DNA of 64,000 bases from Erwinia sp050410775 (GTDB taxonomy: Bacteria > Pseudomonadota > Gammaproteobacteria > Enterobacterales > Enterobacteriaceae), in NCBI RefSeq assembly GCF_050410775.1, contig NZ_CP191229.1; one strand, 5' to 3'. A program made the position numbers and the translations under genes. Of this stretch, positions 33,525 through 42,455 are shown one piece after another; the first letter of the stretch is position 1, and every line of letters starts with the position of its first letter. The notes beneath the pieces are model-generated. The model was not told where the DNA came from. It saw nothing but the letters and a program-made list of their open reading frames with translations, and did not search any database.

Positions 33525-35822
33525 ATGAAATGGATTTGCTCTGTCAGTCTCGCTGTCGCACTGGCGCTGCAGCCGGGTCATGCCGAAGACCTTTCTGGTG
33601 CCCATCCGCTGACGCCGGAAGCCCGCGATGCCTTTGTCACCAACCTGCTAAAGAAAATGACGCTGGATGAAAAAATTGGCCAGCTCAGGCTAATCAGCGT
33701 CGGACCGGATAACCCGAAAGAAGCCATCCGCGAGATGATTAAGCAGGAGCAGGTTGGCGCCATCTTTAATACCGTTACGCGACAAGATATCCGCGCGATG
33801 CAGGATCAGGCGATGCAGCTCAGCCGCCTGAAGATCCCGCTCTTTTTCGCCTATGACGTGGTGCACGGTCAGCGCACGGTATTCCCTATTCCGCTGGGTC
33901 TGGCGGCAAGCTGGGATCGGGAAGCGGTCGCGGTGGTGGGGCGCGTTTCCGCCCATGAAGCCGCCGACGACGGTCTGAATATGACCTGGGCACCGATGGT
34001 CGACGTGACGCGTGAACCGCGCTGGGGACGCGTCTCCGAGGGGTTTGGCGAAGATACGTTCCTCACCTCAGAGATGGGCCGCACGATGGTCGAGTCGATG
34101 CAGGGGAAAAGCCCGGCTGACCGCTATTCGGTGATGACCAGCGTCAAGCACTTCGCCGCTTATGGCGCGGTCGAAGGCGGACGCGACTACAACACGGTCG
34201 ATATGAGCCCGCAGCGGCTGGCGCAGGACTACCTGCCGCCATATAAAGCCGCGCTGGATGCCGGCAGCGGCGGAGTCATGGTGGCGCTTAACTCGCTCAA
34301 TGGCGTCCCCGCCACCGCTGATGACTGGTTGCTGAAGGATGTGCTGCGCGAAGAGTGGAAATTTAAAGGGATAACCATCAGCGATCACGGTGCGATTAAA
34401 GAGCTGATCCAGCATGGCGTCGCCAGCGATCCTGAGGACGCGGTACGTATTGCTATCCAGTCCGGCGTCAACATGAGCATGAGCGACGAGTACTACAGTA
34501 AGTACCTGCCGGGACTGGTGAAAAGCGGCGCAGTGAGTCAACAAGAGATTGATGACGCGGCGCGCCACGTGCTGAACGTTAAATATGATATGGGGCTGTT
34601 TAACGATCCCTACAGCCACCTGGGCGACAAAAGCAGCGATCCGGCGGACACCAATGCCGAAAGCCGTCTGCACCGCGCTGAAGCCCGCGACGTGGCGCGC
34701 AAAAGCCTGGTCCTGCTGAAAAACCGGCAGAATACGCTGCCGCTGAAGAAAGCCGGTACCATTGCCCTGATCGGCCCGCTGGCTGACAGCCAGCGTGACA
34801 TCATGGGCAGCTGGTCGGCGGCAGGCGTGGCGACGCAGTCGGTAACCGTTTTGCAGGGACTGAAAAACGCCACTGCCGGCCAGGCCGAAGTGCTGTATGC
34901 CAAAGGCGCGAACGTCACCGATCATAAAGGTATTCAGGATTTCCTGAACCTTTATGAAAAAGCGGTGACAATAGATAACCGCACGCCGCAGCAGCTACTG
35001 GATGAAGCGGTCGCCACGGCGAACAAAGCGGACGTGGTGGTAGCGGTGGTGGGCGAAGCCCAGGGGATGGCGCACGAGGCGTCCAGCCGCAGCGACATCA
35101 CGCTCCCGGCCAGCCAGCAGGCGCTGATTAAGGCGCTTAAGGCGACCGGCAAGCCGCTGGTACTGGTACTGATGAACGGCCGTCCGCTGGCGCTGGTGAA
35201 AGAGGATCAGCAGGCCGACGCGCTGCTGGAAACCTGGTTCAGCGGGACGGAAGGGGGCAATGCCATCGCTGACGTGCTGTTCGGCGACTATAACCCGTCC
35301 GGCAAGCTGCCGATGTCCTTCCCGCGTTCCGTCGGACAGATCCCGATTTACTATAATCATCTGAACACCGGACGTCCTTATAATGCGGATAAGCCGAACA
35401 AGTACACCTCCCACTACTATGATGCGGCAAACGGCCCGCTTTATCCGTTCGGCTATGGACTGAGCTACACCACCTTCAGGCTATCGCCAGTGGCTATGTC
35501 TGCGCCGACCATGCCGCGTAACGGCGTGGTGGATGCCAGCATAACAATCACCAATACCGGCGAGCGGGAAGGCGCAACCGTGGTGCAGATGTATCTGCGC
35601 GACCAGACGGCCAGCATCAGCCGCCCGGTGAAGGAGCTGAAAGGCTTTAAGCGGATCAGCCTTAAGCCGGGCGAGACGCAGACCGTCACTTTCCCGATTG
35701 ACGTAAAGGCGCTGCAGTTCTGGAATGCGAAAATGCAGCAGGTGGCGGAACCGGGCAAATTCAGCGTGATGATTGGCCTGGATTCCGCGCGCACCCACGA
35801 CGCGGAGTTTGAATATCTTTAG
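33525..35822 (+). CDS. bglX: Periplasmic beta-glucosidase BglX (GH3)
   Basis: Secreted GH3 beta-glucosidase of 765 aa with a signal peptide ending at about residue 20 (QPGHA). Domains: N-terminal TIM barrel with the nucleophile aspartate in ISDHGAIKEL near residue 287, the C-terminal GH3 sandwich (LVLLKNRQNTLPL, SWSAAGV, GEAQGMAHEASSR) and an Fn3-like domain at the end (GEREGATVVQMYLRD). It hydrolyses beta-glucosides in the periplasm. Same divergent arrangement with dld as in E. coli. Confidence 0.96.
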   Translation: MKWICSVSLAVALALQPGHAEDLSGAHPLTPEARDAFVTNLLKKMTLDEKIGQLRLISVGPDNPKEAIREMIKQEQVGAIFNTVTRQDIRAMQDQAMQLSRLKIPLFFAYDVVHGQRTVFPIPLGLAASWDREAVAVVGRVSAHEAADDGLNMTWAPMVDVTREPRWGRVSEGFGEDTFLTSEMGRTMVESMQGKSPADRYSVMTSVKHFAAYGAVEGGRDYNTVDMSPQRLAQDYLPPYKAALDAGSGGVMVALNSLNGVPATADDWLLKDVLREEWKFKGITISDHGAIKELIQHGVASDPEDAVRIAIQSGVNMSMSDEYYSKYLPGLVKSGAVSQQEIDDAARHVLNVKYDMGLFNDPYSHLGDKSSDPADTNAESRLHRAEARDVARKSLVLLKNRQNTLPLKKAGTIALIGPLADSQRDIMGSWSAAGVATQSVTVLQGLKNATAGQAEVLYAKGANVTDHKGIQDFLNLYEKAVTIDNRTPQQLLDEAVATANKADVVVAVVGEAQGMAHEASSRSDITLPASQQALIKALKATGKPLVLVLMNGRPLALVKEDQQADALLETWFSGTEGGNAIADVLFGDYNPSGKLPMSFPRSVGQIPIYYNHLNTGRPYNADKPNKYTSHYYDAANGPLYPFGYGLSYTTFRLSPVAMSAPTMPRNGVVDASITITNTGEREGATVVQMYLRDQTASISRPVKELKGFKRISLKPGETQTVTFPIDVKALQFWNAKMQQVAEPGKFSVMIGLDSARTHDAEFEYL

Positions 35823-35844
35823 CGGGACCGCTACAACACCCTCA

Positions 35845-35872
35845 TTCAGGGGCGAAGTGATTCGCCCCTGAA
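35845..35872 (+). terminator. Long hairpin after bglX
   Basis: A perfect 12-bp stem, TTCAGGGGCGAA with TTCGCCCCTGAA, GTGA loop, then TTGCTT. Likely terminator, with a modest T-tract. Confidence 0.65.
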
Positions 35873-35894
35873 TTGCTTCTCAACAGGAATTTTT

Positions 35895-36764
35895 ATGCCT
35901 TCGGTTCGGGACAAAATTCAGCAGCAGATCTTTCGTCTGAACGGGCTGGCAATGAACGAGTTTGACCTCTCTCAGCCGCCGGGCGATCCGGGGCTTTATG
36001 GCCCTGACAGCGTTATCTGGCGCGTCCATGGCGATTTCTCCTCCATGCTTTGCGGCGGTATTTCGGCGCTGCTGATGCAGATGCTGCATCCGCTGGCGCT
36101 GGCCGGCGTCTGGGATCACTCCACCTTTCGCGACGATATGATGGGCCGCCTGCGGCGCACCAGCCAGTTTATTGCCGTCACGACCTTTGGGAATACCACC
36201 GATGCCGGTACGCTGATTGAGCGGGTCAGGCGGATCCACCTTAAGGTGACGGGCGTGGATGCGCATGGAACGCCCTATGCGGCCAGCGATCCGGCGCTGC
36301 TGACGTGGGTGCATGTGGCGGAGACCAGCCGTTTTCTGGCGGCGCATCTGCGCTATAAAAACCCGCAGCTAAGCCTTGCCGACCAGGATCGCTACTATGC
36401 CGAAGCGGCTGTGGTGGCGGAAGCGCTGGGTGCGGAACAGGTGCCGAAATCGGTGCAGGCGGTGGCTGCCTATTTTGAGGCGATGCGCCCGCAGCTACGC
36501 TGTGACGCGCGCACCCGTGAAGTGCTGTCGCTGCTGTTAAGCGCACCGGCCCCAAGCTGGCAGGCCCGCCCGGCGATGAAGGCGATGATGATGGCCGGCA
36601 TTGAGCTGCTGCCGGAATGGGCGCAGGCGCAGTTTGGCTTTAACTTCTCTGCGCTGCGTCGGGGGTTTATCCGGCAGCGGATTAACCTGCTTGCCGCCAT
36701 GCTGCGCTGGTCAATCCGCCGGGGCGCCTATCAGCGGGCGATGGCGCGTATGGGGCGTGAATAG
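35895..36764 (+). CDS. Oxygenase MpaB family protein (DUF2236)
   Basis: Protein of 289 aa in the MpaB/Lcp (DUF2236) superfamily, whose studied members bind heme b and oxidise latex rubber or peptide substrates. Family features are WRVHGDFSSMLCGGISALLM, MLHPLALAGVWDHS and the FGNTTDAGTLIERVRRIHLK segment. The H of MLHPL, the H in WDHS and the RIH block are candidate heme and active-site residues. No signal peptide; cytoplasmic or membrane-associated. It has AGGAAT before the ATG. Substrate unknown. It sits downstream of bglX and is not part of the E. coli locus. Confidence 0.82.
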   Translation: MPSVRDKIQQQIFRLNGLAMNEFDLSQPPGDPGLYGPDSVIWRVHGDFSSMLCGGISALLMQMLHPLALAGVWDHSTFRDDMMGRLRRTSQFIAVTTFGNTTDAGTLIERVRRIHLKVTGVDAHGTPYAASDPALLTWVHVAETSRFLAAHLRYKNPQLSLADQDRYYAEAAVVAEALGAEQVPKSVQAVAAYFEAMRPQLRCDARTREVLSLLLSAPAPSWQARPAMKAMMMAGIELLPEWAQAQFGFNFSALRRGFIRQRINLLAAMLRWSIRRGAYQRAMARMGRE

Positions 36765-36894
36765 TTCGCGCGATTATTGGCTGCCAGCGCGTCCGCAGCG
36801 GGTATTTTGAGACTCTTCCCCTTGTCCCGGCGTGGCGTAACGGGACATTCTGCTACTCTGCCGAAAAAAGATCACCCTCCACCGCCGAGGCTCT

Positions 36895-38004
36895 ATGACA
36901 CAGTCGTACCGGATTGCTGAAGTTTTTAATCAGCAACAAACCCTGCTCGCCAGCGTTGAACAGGATGAGCGCGTCGCCTATTTCTACATCTGGCCCGCCG
37001 AGCCGTTTCGTCAGCAGTTTGCCGTACGCGGCTGCTGGCTGAGGAATCTGCTGCCTGCGCCCGCCAGTGAAGACCGGGAGGCGATAGAGCAGGGACGTCC
37101 TCCGCTGCTGAGCGCGGCCTTTTGCCGTACGCTTCAGGCTGAGCCGATCCTCGATCCGGCGGGGCTGCAAATTATCTGGGAGCCGGGCGATGATGGCGCC
37201 GCGCTCTGGTATCAGGGGCAGCTGCTGGCGGTCATTCCCGGCTGGAGCCTTTACCAGCAGAAGCAGGTCAGCTTCTCCGCAGGCTGCATTAAAGAGAATC
37301 GCCTGACGGCGCCGCTCGGCTCCGCCTCCACCAATGACTATTACGCGCTGGCGGAAAAACACCGCCATTTCTGGCGTGACTGGCACGATGGACACCTCTG
37401 GGAACCGATGCAGCGCGATATGCTGAAGTGCTATGAATCGCATTATGGCGAATCGCTGAAGTACTATTCCATCGACCAGGGCAGCTGGCCGCCGATGGCG
37501 ATTTCCCAGCACTATCATCAGGGCAGCTGGTTCTTTCTGACGCTGGGCATGAGCATTCGTCCGATGCCGTGGGTAGATTATCTCTATGAAGATCTGGCGC
37601 CGCACTATCGTCGCGTCGAGCTGGGGATGGCGATTGATGCTGAAGTGATGACGGAAGAGAACGCCGTGCAGATGGCCAGTGCCCTTGCCAGCTTTGCGCA
37701 CTTTCCCTGGGCCCGCCTCAGCTGGCTGGGCGAAGGGCATACGCTGACCTCCGCCGTGGCCCCGGTGGGCTTTGAAGGCTTTATCCTTTCTGGTGAGCTG
37801 GGCGGCGAAGCGGGGCAGTTTGCCCTGCCCAGACGCGAGGGTGATAAGGTTAACCTGCTCTGGACCTCGCCGGTCACCACCGCCGAACGGGAATTCGCCG
37901 AAGCGGAGGAGAATGGCGGCCAGCAGCTGGTAACCCGGTTACTTGCCGAGGGAGGTGGACCTATATTTCGTCCACGTCAGCAGCTGGTTGAATCACAAGA
38001 GTAA
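36895..38004 (+). CDS. Suppressor-of-fused (SUFU)-like domain protein
   Basis: Cytoplasmic protein of 369 aa. The N-terminal 120 residues are unrecognised. The second half reads like a SUFU domain, with an AISQHYHQGSWFFLTLGMSI segment followed by RPMPWVDYLYEDLAPHYRRV, then an ASALASFAHFPWARLSWLGE helix and FILSGELGG. Bacterial SUFU proteins are common immunity proteins of polymorphic toxins, but no toxin gene is nearby. The family call is from memory of the motif pattern and is moderately sure; the role is open. It is a single gene between the MpaB-like gene and a chemoreceptor. Confidence 0.6.
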   Translation: MTQSYRIAEVFNQQQTLLASVEQDERVAYFYIWPAEPFRQQFAVRGCWLRNLLPAPASEDREAIEQGRPPLLSAAFCRTLQAEPILDPAGLQIIWEPGDDGAALWYQGQLLAVIPGWSLYQQKQVSFSAGCIKENRLTAPLGSASTNDYYALAEKHRHFWRDWHDGHLWEPMQRDMLKCYESHYGESLKYYSIDQGSWPPMAISQHYHQGSWFFLTLGMSIRPMPWVDYLYEDLAPHYRRVELGMAIDAEVMTEENAVQMASALASFAHFPWARLSWLGEGHTLTSAVAPVGFEGFILSGELGGEAGQFALPRREGDKVNLLWTSPVTTAEREFAEAEENGGQQLVTRLLAEGGGPIFRPRQQLVESQE

Positions 38005-38053
38005 ATTCTGCCGGTTTCGCCTCACCTCCGCAAAGATGAAATATTTCCTGAAG

Positions 38054-38069
38054 TGTGATTGCTATCACC
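38054..38069 (+). promoter_or_regulatory. Candidate CRP site next to the chemoreceptor promoter
   Basis: TGTGATTGCTATCACC fits TGTGA-N6-TCACA with one mismatch in the second half. It ends one base before the sigma-28 -35 element. Direct action of CRP at a FliA promoter would be unusual. Confidence 0.5.
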
Positions 38070-38096
38070 TCAAGTTCCGTCTGGCCCCGCCGTTAA
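38070..38096 (+). promoter_or_regulatory. Sigma-28 (FliA) promoter of the second chemoreceptor
   Basis: TCAAGTTC, 11 bp, GCCGTTAA. Compared with TAAAGTTT-N11-GCCGATAA there are two mismatches in the -35 and one in the -10, with correct spacing. It puts the start of transcription about 40 nt before ATG 38142. Confidence 0.75.
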
Positions 38097-38141
38097 TTCG
38101 ATCAGGCAATTGTGCCGAATTTGAGTGGGATGGGGCTCTAC

Positions 38142-40037
38142 ATGTTAAAAACAACCCAGGGCAGATTTACGCTGTTGATCGTCGGCTTCTTTGCGTTACT
38201 GCTGCTGATCACGGTGGTTGTCATTAAAATATTCGTCGCGCCTCAGCTTACGACCAATGAGAGCCGGCTGGTGCGTTATGAGGTGGACAGCATTGGTTCA
38301 CGGATTACCGCTATGATGAACCGTATTCAGGCGCAGCAGCGCAGTATTACCGAAGCCGTCGCGGTGCTCGACAGCGCCAGCATTGATACAGTGCTCCCCG
38401 CGCTGGTGAATCAGTATCAGGATGTGGATGTCTTCGGCGGCGGGATCTGGCCGCTGCCCAAAATGCGCGATCCGGCTACGGACAAATTCAGCACCTTCTT
38501 CGCCCGTGACAGCAGCAATGCGCTGCAGGTCAACACCTTCTGGAACTCAGCCGAGGCTCCAAACTATTACGAGCAGCCCTGGTATAAAGATGGCATGGCC
38601 GCTGCCAAAGGCCAGTGCGCCTGGGCGAAAGCCTACCAGGACGCGGCCAGCCCGCAGCCGCGTACCAACTGCGCCATGACCATTTACCGTAACGGCGCAG
38701 CCTGGGGCGTGGCGACCATTGACGTCACCCTGGGCTTCTTTAACCATCTGGCGAAAGAGATGGGTGAAGCGATTGACGGCAAAGTGTTTATCGTCGAAGC
38801 GGATGGCAAAGTCGTGGGTGATGCCGCCCTGGTGGGCGCAGCGCCAAAGCTTGGCAACCTGAGCGATTTCGCTACGCCAATGGCGGCGCCGCTGAAGGCG
38901 ATGCTTTCTGGGGCAGGCAGCGATGTGGTGCAGAATACCTATGAAGGTGAAGACGGCTCACATACGCTGTTCGTGCAGCAGATTTCCGGCAGCCCCTGGT
39001 TCATCGCCAGCGACGTGCCCACCGCGCAGCTGGCGAAGCAGACCAACTCAATCCTGACCCGTCTGGGCCTGGTGCAGATCCCGCTGGCTATCCTGCTGCT
39101 GCTGGTACTGCTGGGCTTTATCCGCACCATGATGACCCGCCTGAACGGTCTTAATGAAAATATCCTTTCGCTCTCAACCGGCGGCGCGGATCTGACCCAG
39201 CGCCTGCCTGCCAGCAGCAGCCCGGAGTTCAATGCCGTCTCACAGAGCTTTAACGCTTTCATTGAATACTTGCAGGGATTGATGCGGCAGGTTGGTGACA
39301 GCGCGATGGCAATCACCTCCGCGTCGAAAGAGATCGCCAGCGGCAATATGGATCTCTCCGCGCGCACCGAGGAGCAGTCCAGCTCTATCGTGGAAACGGC
39401 GGCCTCCATGGAGCAGTTGACCGGCACCGTCCGGCAAAATGCGGATAACGCCACTCACGCCAACCAGCTGGCCGGGGACGCGTCACGCGTTGCCGAGCGC
39501 GGTTCAAGCGTCGTGAAGCAGGTGGTGGTGACCATGGGAGAGATCAATACCTCTTCCCGCAAAGTGGTGGATATCATCAGCGTGATTGACAGCATCGCCT
39601 TCCAGACAAATATCCTGGCGCTTAACGCCGCAGTAGAAGCGGCACGTGCCGGTGAGCAGGGGCGTGGATTCGCCGTCGTCGCGTCGGAAGTGCGCAACCT
39701 CGCCCAGCGCTCCGCCAACTCCGCGCGTGAAATCAAAAAGCTGATTGAGGAGTCGGTCGCCAATATCGATCAGGGCAGCCAACTGGTGCAGGAGGCGGGC
39801 AGTACCATGGATGAACTGATGAACGGCGTCAGTAGCGTGACCACGCTGATGAGTGAAATCATGTCCGCCAGCCGTGAGCAGAGTATGGGGATTGACCAGG
39901 TTAACACCGCTATCAACCAGCTCGACAGCACGACGCAGCAGAACGCCTCGCTGGTGGAGCAGGTTTCCGCCGCCGCGCAGGCGATGGAAGAGCAGAGCGT
40001 CCAGCTTGAGCAGGTGGTCAGCAGCTTTAAGCTGTAA
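38142..40037 (+). CDS. Methyl-accepting chemotaxis protein with Cache-type sensor
   Basis: Chemoreceptor of 631 aa from ATG 38142 (MLKTTQGRFTLLIVGFFALL). A GTG at 38112 in frame is too close to the sigma-28 promoter to be likely. TM1 is about residues 9-31; the periplasmic sensor has the Cache-like block FGGGIWPLPKMRDP and WYKDGMAAAKGQCAWAKAY; TM2 lies near 305-330; then HAMP and the signalling domain with SIAFQTNILALNAAVEAARA. It ends VVSSFKL without a CheR-docking pentapeptide. The sensor differs from that of the first receptor in this window, so the ligand is probably different. Confidence 0.92.
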   Translation: MLKTTQGRFTLLIVGFFALLLLITVVVIKIFVAPQLTTNESRLVRYEVDSIGSRITAMMNRIQAQQRSITEAVAVLDSASIDTVLPALVNQYQDVDVFGGGIWPLPKMRDPATDKFSTFFARDSSNALQVNTFWNSAEAPNYYEQPWYKDGMAAAKGQCAWAKAYQDAASPQPRTNCAMTIYRNGAAWGVATIDVTLGFFNHLAKEMGEAIDGKVFIVEADGKVVGDAALVGAAPKLGNLSDFATPMAAPLKAMLSGAGSDVVQNTYEGEDGSHTLFVQQISGSPWFIASDVPTAQLAKQTNSILTRLGLVQIPLAILLLLVLLGFIRTMMTRLNGLNENILSLSTGGADLTQRLPASSSPEFNAVSQSFNAFIEYLQGLMRQVGDSAMAITSASKEIASGNMDLSARTEEQSSSIVETAASMEQLTGTVRQNADNATHANQLAGDASRVAERGSSVVKQVVVTMGEINTSSRKVVDIISVIDSIAFQTNILALNAAVEAARAGEQGRGFAVVASEVRNLAQRSANSAREIKKLIEESVANIDQGSQLVQEAGSTMDELMNGVSSVTTLMSEIMSASREQSMGIDQVNTAINQLDSTTQQNASLVEQVSAAAQAMEEQSVQLEQVVSSFKL

Positions 40038-40063
40038 CGCCTCCGGTAATGAGTCACTCAGTC

Positions 40064-40089
40064 AGGGCAGCCATCGGCTGCCCTTTTTT
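40064..40089 (+). terminator. Terminator after the second chemoreceptor
   Basis: AGGGCAGCC (40064-40072) pairs with GGCTGCCCT (40076-40084), ATC loop, then a six-T run. Confidence 0.9.
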
Positions 40090-40186
40090 ATACCGCGCTC
40101 ACCAGGCGAGCGCGCCGCACGATTTTATACAGTATGACGGCCTGAGGATATGCCACAATACCTGAGATTAATCTTAAGGAATCAGC

Positions 40187-40729
40187 ATGTCAGCAATCGA
40201 AGTGATCCTGGTCGATCGGCACGATCGCCCTACCGGACGGATGGAAAAACTCGAGGTACATCAGAAAGGATTGCTGCACCGGGCGGTGACCATTTATGTG
40301 TTTAACTCGCGCCATCAGCTGCTGTTGCAGCAGCGCGCCATGGGCAAATATCACTGCGGCGGCCTGTGGAGTAATACCACCTGCGGTCATCCCGTTCCCG
40401 GCGAGCAGACACGGGATGCCGCTGAACGCCGTCTATGGGAAGAGATGGGGATGCGCCTTCCGCTCCAGCCCGTGTTTGAAGTGAGCTATAACCTGCCGCT
40501 CAGCAACGGCCTGACGGAACATGAGTTCGGCCACGTCTATTTTGCCATCAGCGATGAGCTGCCGCAGCCCGCCGCTGAGGAGGCCGCTGGCTGGCGCTAT
40601 GCCAGCGTCGCGGAGATCGAAGCCGAAATCGCCGCCCATCCCGAACGCTTCACCCCCTGGTTTCGCTACACCTTTTCCCGCGTGCCTGAACAGCTGCGGC
40701 GCTTTACCAACAGTCTGGTAACGGCCTGA
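40187..40729 (+). CDS. idi: Isopentenyl-diphosphate delta-isomerase (type I)
   Basis: Nudix-fold enzyme that interconverts isopentenyl and dimethylallyl diphosphate, the starters of isoprenoids. It has 180 aa, like E. coli Idi. The catalytic cysteine is in NTTCGHPVPGE near residue 66, the Nudix-like helix in RDAAERRLWEEMG, and the metal/acid residues in EHEFGHVYFA. In pigmented Pantoea an idi gene may sit in the crt cluster; this copy stands alone between a chemoreceptor and a transporter gene. Confidence 0.95.
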   Translation: MSAIEVILVDRHDRPTGRMEKLEVHQKGLLHRAVTIYVFNSRHQLLLQQRAMGKYHCGGLWSNTTCGHPVPGEQTRDAAERRLWEEMGMRLPLQPVFEVSYNLPLSNGLTEHEFGHVYFAISDELPQPAAEEAAGWRYASVAEIEAEIAAHPERFTPWFRYTFSRVPEQLRRFTNSLVTA

Positions 40730-40764
40730 ACCTGCCTGCCGTCACGTAGCACCCTGCCGCTTTA

Positions 40765-42231
40765 TCAGGCAAAATCTTCCGCATCCACGTCGTAGCCGGA
40801 GGGTTCCCAGCGGATGGCAAGCAGCGCTATCAGACCCGCCAGCGGCGCCAGCGCAATCACCCAGAACACGTCGGTCATGAGCGCCGCCGACAGCAGCGGG
40901 AAAAGAAACAGCGACAGCGTCGAGCTGGCGCGCATCAGCGTCTGGTTAAAGCCGACGCCGACGCCACGCAGCGAGGTGGGATAGCTTAGCGAGGCGAACG
41001 TCATGCTATGAGAGCCGGGACCGAAACCCTGTCCCAGCAGGAACAGCGCCAGCATCGCGATGGAGATCGCGGCCTGATCGCCATTATCCGGCCTGCCGAC
41101 CAGCGCAAGGCCAACCAGCGCGGCCAGCTGGCAGCCATAGCCCAGCACGGTCATCTTCCATGCGCCGAAGCGGGGAACCAGCCGCACCGCCAGCAAACCG
41201 CCGGTAAAGGCAAAAAGCAGGTTCAGCGCCAGCGACACCAGAATGGTGGTCAGCATCGACTGCGCGAGAAAGCTGGAGAGGATAACCGGCAGGCCGAAGG
41301 CCACGGCGTTATAGGCAAAGGCGGAGGCGACAGCGATTACGGTCGCCAGCAGGGTACGGCGCAGGTAGACCCCTTTCAACAGTTCTCCATAGTTGCGCCA
41401 GCTGGCGCGGCGGACGGGTTTAGCCGGTGACAGGTCAGCATCCTTCGCAACCTGGGCATTAATGCCGTAGGAGCTGCGAAGAATTGCGGCGGCGCCAGCC
41501 AGATCCCCCTGATTCGCGGCCCAGACCGGCGACTCGCTCATATAGCGGCTGCGAATGGCGATAATCAGCAGCGCAGGCACCGCGCCGAAGCCCAGAATAA
41601 TGCGCCACAGCCAGCCCGCGTGTTCATCTGGCAGGACGGCATAGAAGAACAGCACCAGCAGGTAGGAGATGGAGATCGCCGCATACCAGGTGGGGCACCA
41701 CATCGCAATGCTGGCCGCCTTATTGCCGCGCCCCTTCAGTTTGGAAAACTCCGCCAGAAACGCCATCGCCACCGGCAGATCGATACCGACGCCAAGCCCC
41801 ATCACAAAGCGCGCCGCCGTCAGCACATATTCATTGGGGGCGAAGGCGCAGGCGAGCGCGGCCACCACAAAGAAAAACATATCGGCCATAAAGACCCGGT
41901 AGCGTCCGATTTTATCCGTCAGATAACCGCCGATAAGCGCACCCACAATCGCGCCAAAGGCGATTGACGAGGCCACCATGCCGGCCCCGGCGGGAGAAAG
42001 CCCGAACTCGCGGGTCACATCCTTCATGCCAAAGGCCAGCGCCCCCAGATCGTAAGCATCCAGAAAGACGCCGCCCAGCGCGATGCCGATCACGATGCGG
42101 GCATTGCTGCGCGCCTGGGTACTGCTATTCACCAGGCGGGAAACATCGGCAGCCTGACGGAGCGTCACGGGCTCGCCCAGCGGGGCGCTGCCTGCGGTGG
42201 CGACGTGCGCCGGAGAAGTGAAGTCTGTCAT
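40765..42231 (-). CDS. MFS transporter, sugar-porter/MHS type
   Basis: Inner membrane secondary transporter of 488 aa with twelve TM helices. The loop 2-3 signature is GGYLTDKIGRYRV, with a second-half equivalent GLLAVRLVPRFGAWK. It also carries VMGLGVGIDLPVAMAFLAEF and LSYPTSLRGVGVGFNQTLMR, as in the sugar/carboxylate porter family. Substrate unknown. I see no good ribosome-binding site before ATG 42229-42231 (minus strand), although the N-terminal 45 residues look like a hydrophilic tail, so the true start is uncertain. It separates idi from the yehZ operon and is not in the E. coli locus. Confidence 0.8.
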   Translation of the reverse strand: MTDFTSPAHVATAGSAPLGEPVTLRQAADVSRLVNSSTQARSNARIVIGIALGGVFLDAYDLGALAFGMKDVTREFGLSPAGAGMVASSIAFGAIVGALIGGYLTDKIGRYRVFMADMFFFVVAALACAFAPNEYVLTAARFVMGLGVGIDLPVAMAFLAEFSKLKGRGNKAASIAMWCPTWYAAISISYLLVLFFYAVLPDEHAGWLWRIILGFGAVPALLIIAIRSRYMSESPVWAANQGDLAGAAAILRSSYGINAQVAKDADLSPAKPVRRASWRNYGELLKGVYLRRTLLATVIAVASAFAYNAVAFGLPVILSSFLAQSMLTTILVSLALNLLFAFTGGLLAVRLVPRFGAWKMTVLGYGCQLAALVGLALVGRPDNGDQAAISIAMLALFLLGQGFGPGSHSMTFASLSYPTSLRGVGVGFNQTLMRASSTLSLFLFPLLSAALMTDVFWVIALAPLAGLIALLAIRWEPSGYDVDAEDFA

Positions 42232-42418
42232 GATCGGAGGGTCTGTTTTTAGTGAAATAAGCGTCGAGAATAGCGCTGCCGGACGCAGAGTTAAATTCCA
42301 GCTGGTTATAAGTTACAACCAAATTGATCCTTCGACGCGCCCGTTTTTCGCTTTAGCCTGAGGTGTTGCCGTAAACTGCGTTTTTGTATTTGCTGGTTTT
42401 ACCCGCCGGGTTAATAAG

Positions 42419-42426
42419 CTACGCTT
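42419..42426 (+). promoter_or_regulatory. Possible sigma-S-type -10 element of yehZ
   Basis: CTACGCTT, 30 bp before the yehZ start, resembles the extended -10 favoured by RpoS (CTAYRCTT). The E. coli and Salmonella osmF operons are RpoS-dependent, which makes this plausible; the sequence alone is weak support. Confidence 0.35.
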
Positions 42427-42455
42427 GTAACTATCATGATGAGAAGGAACCTAAA

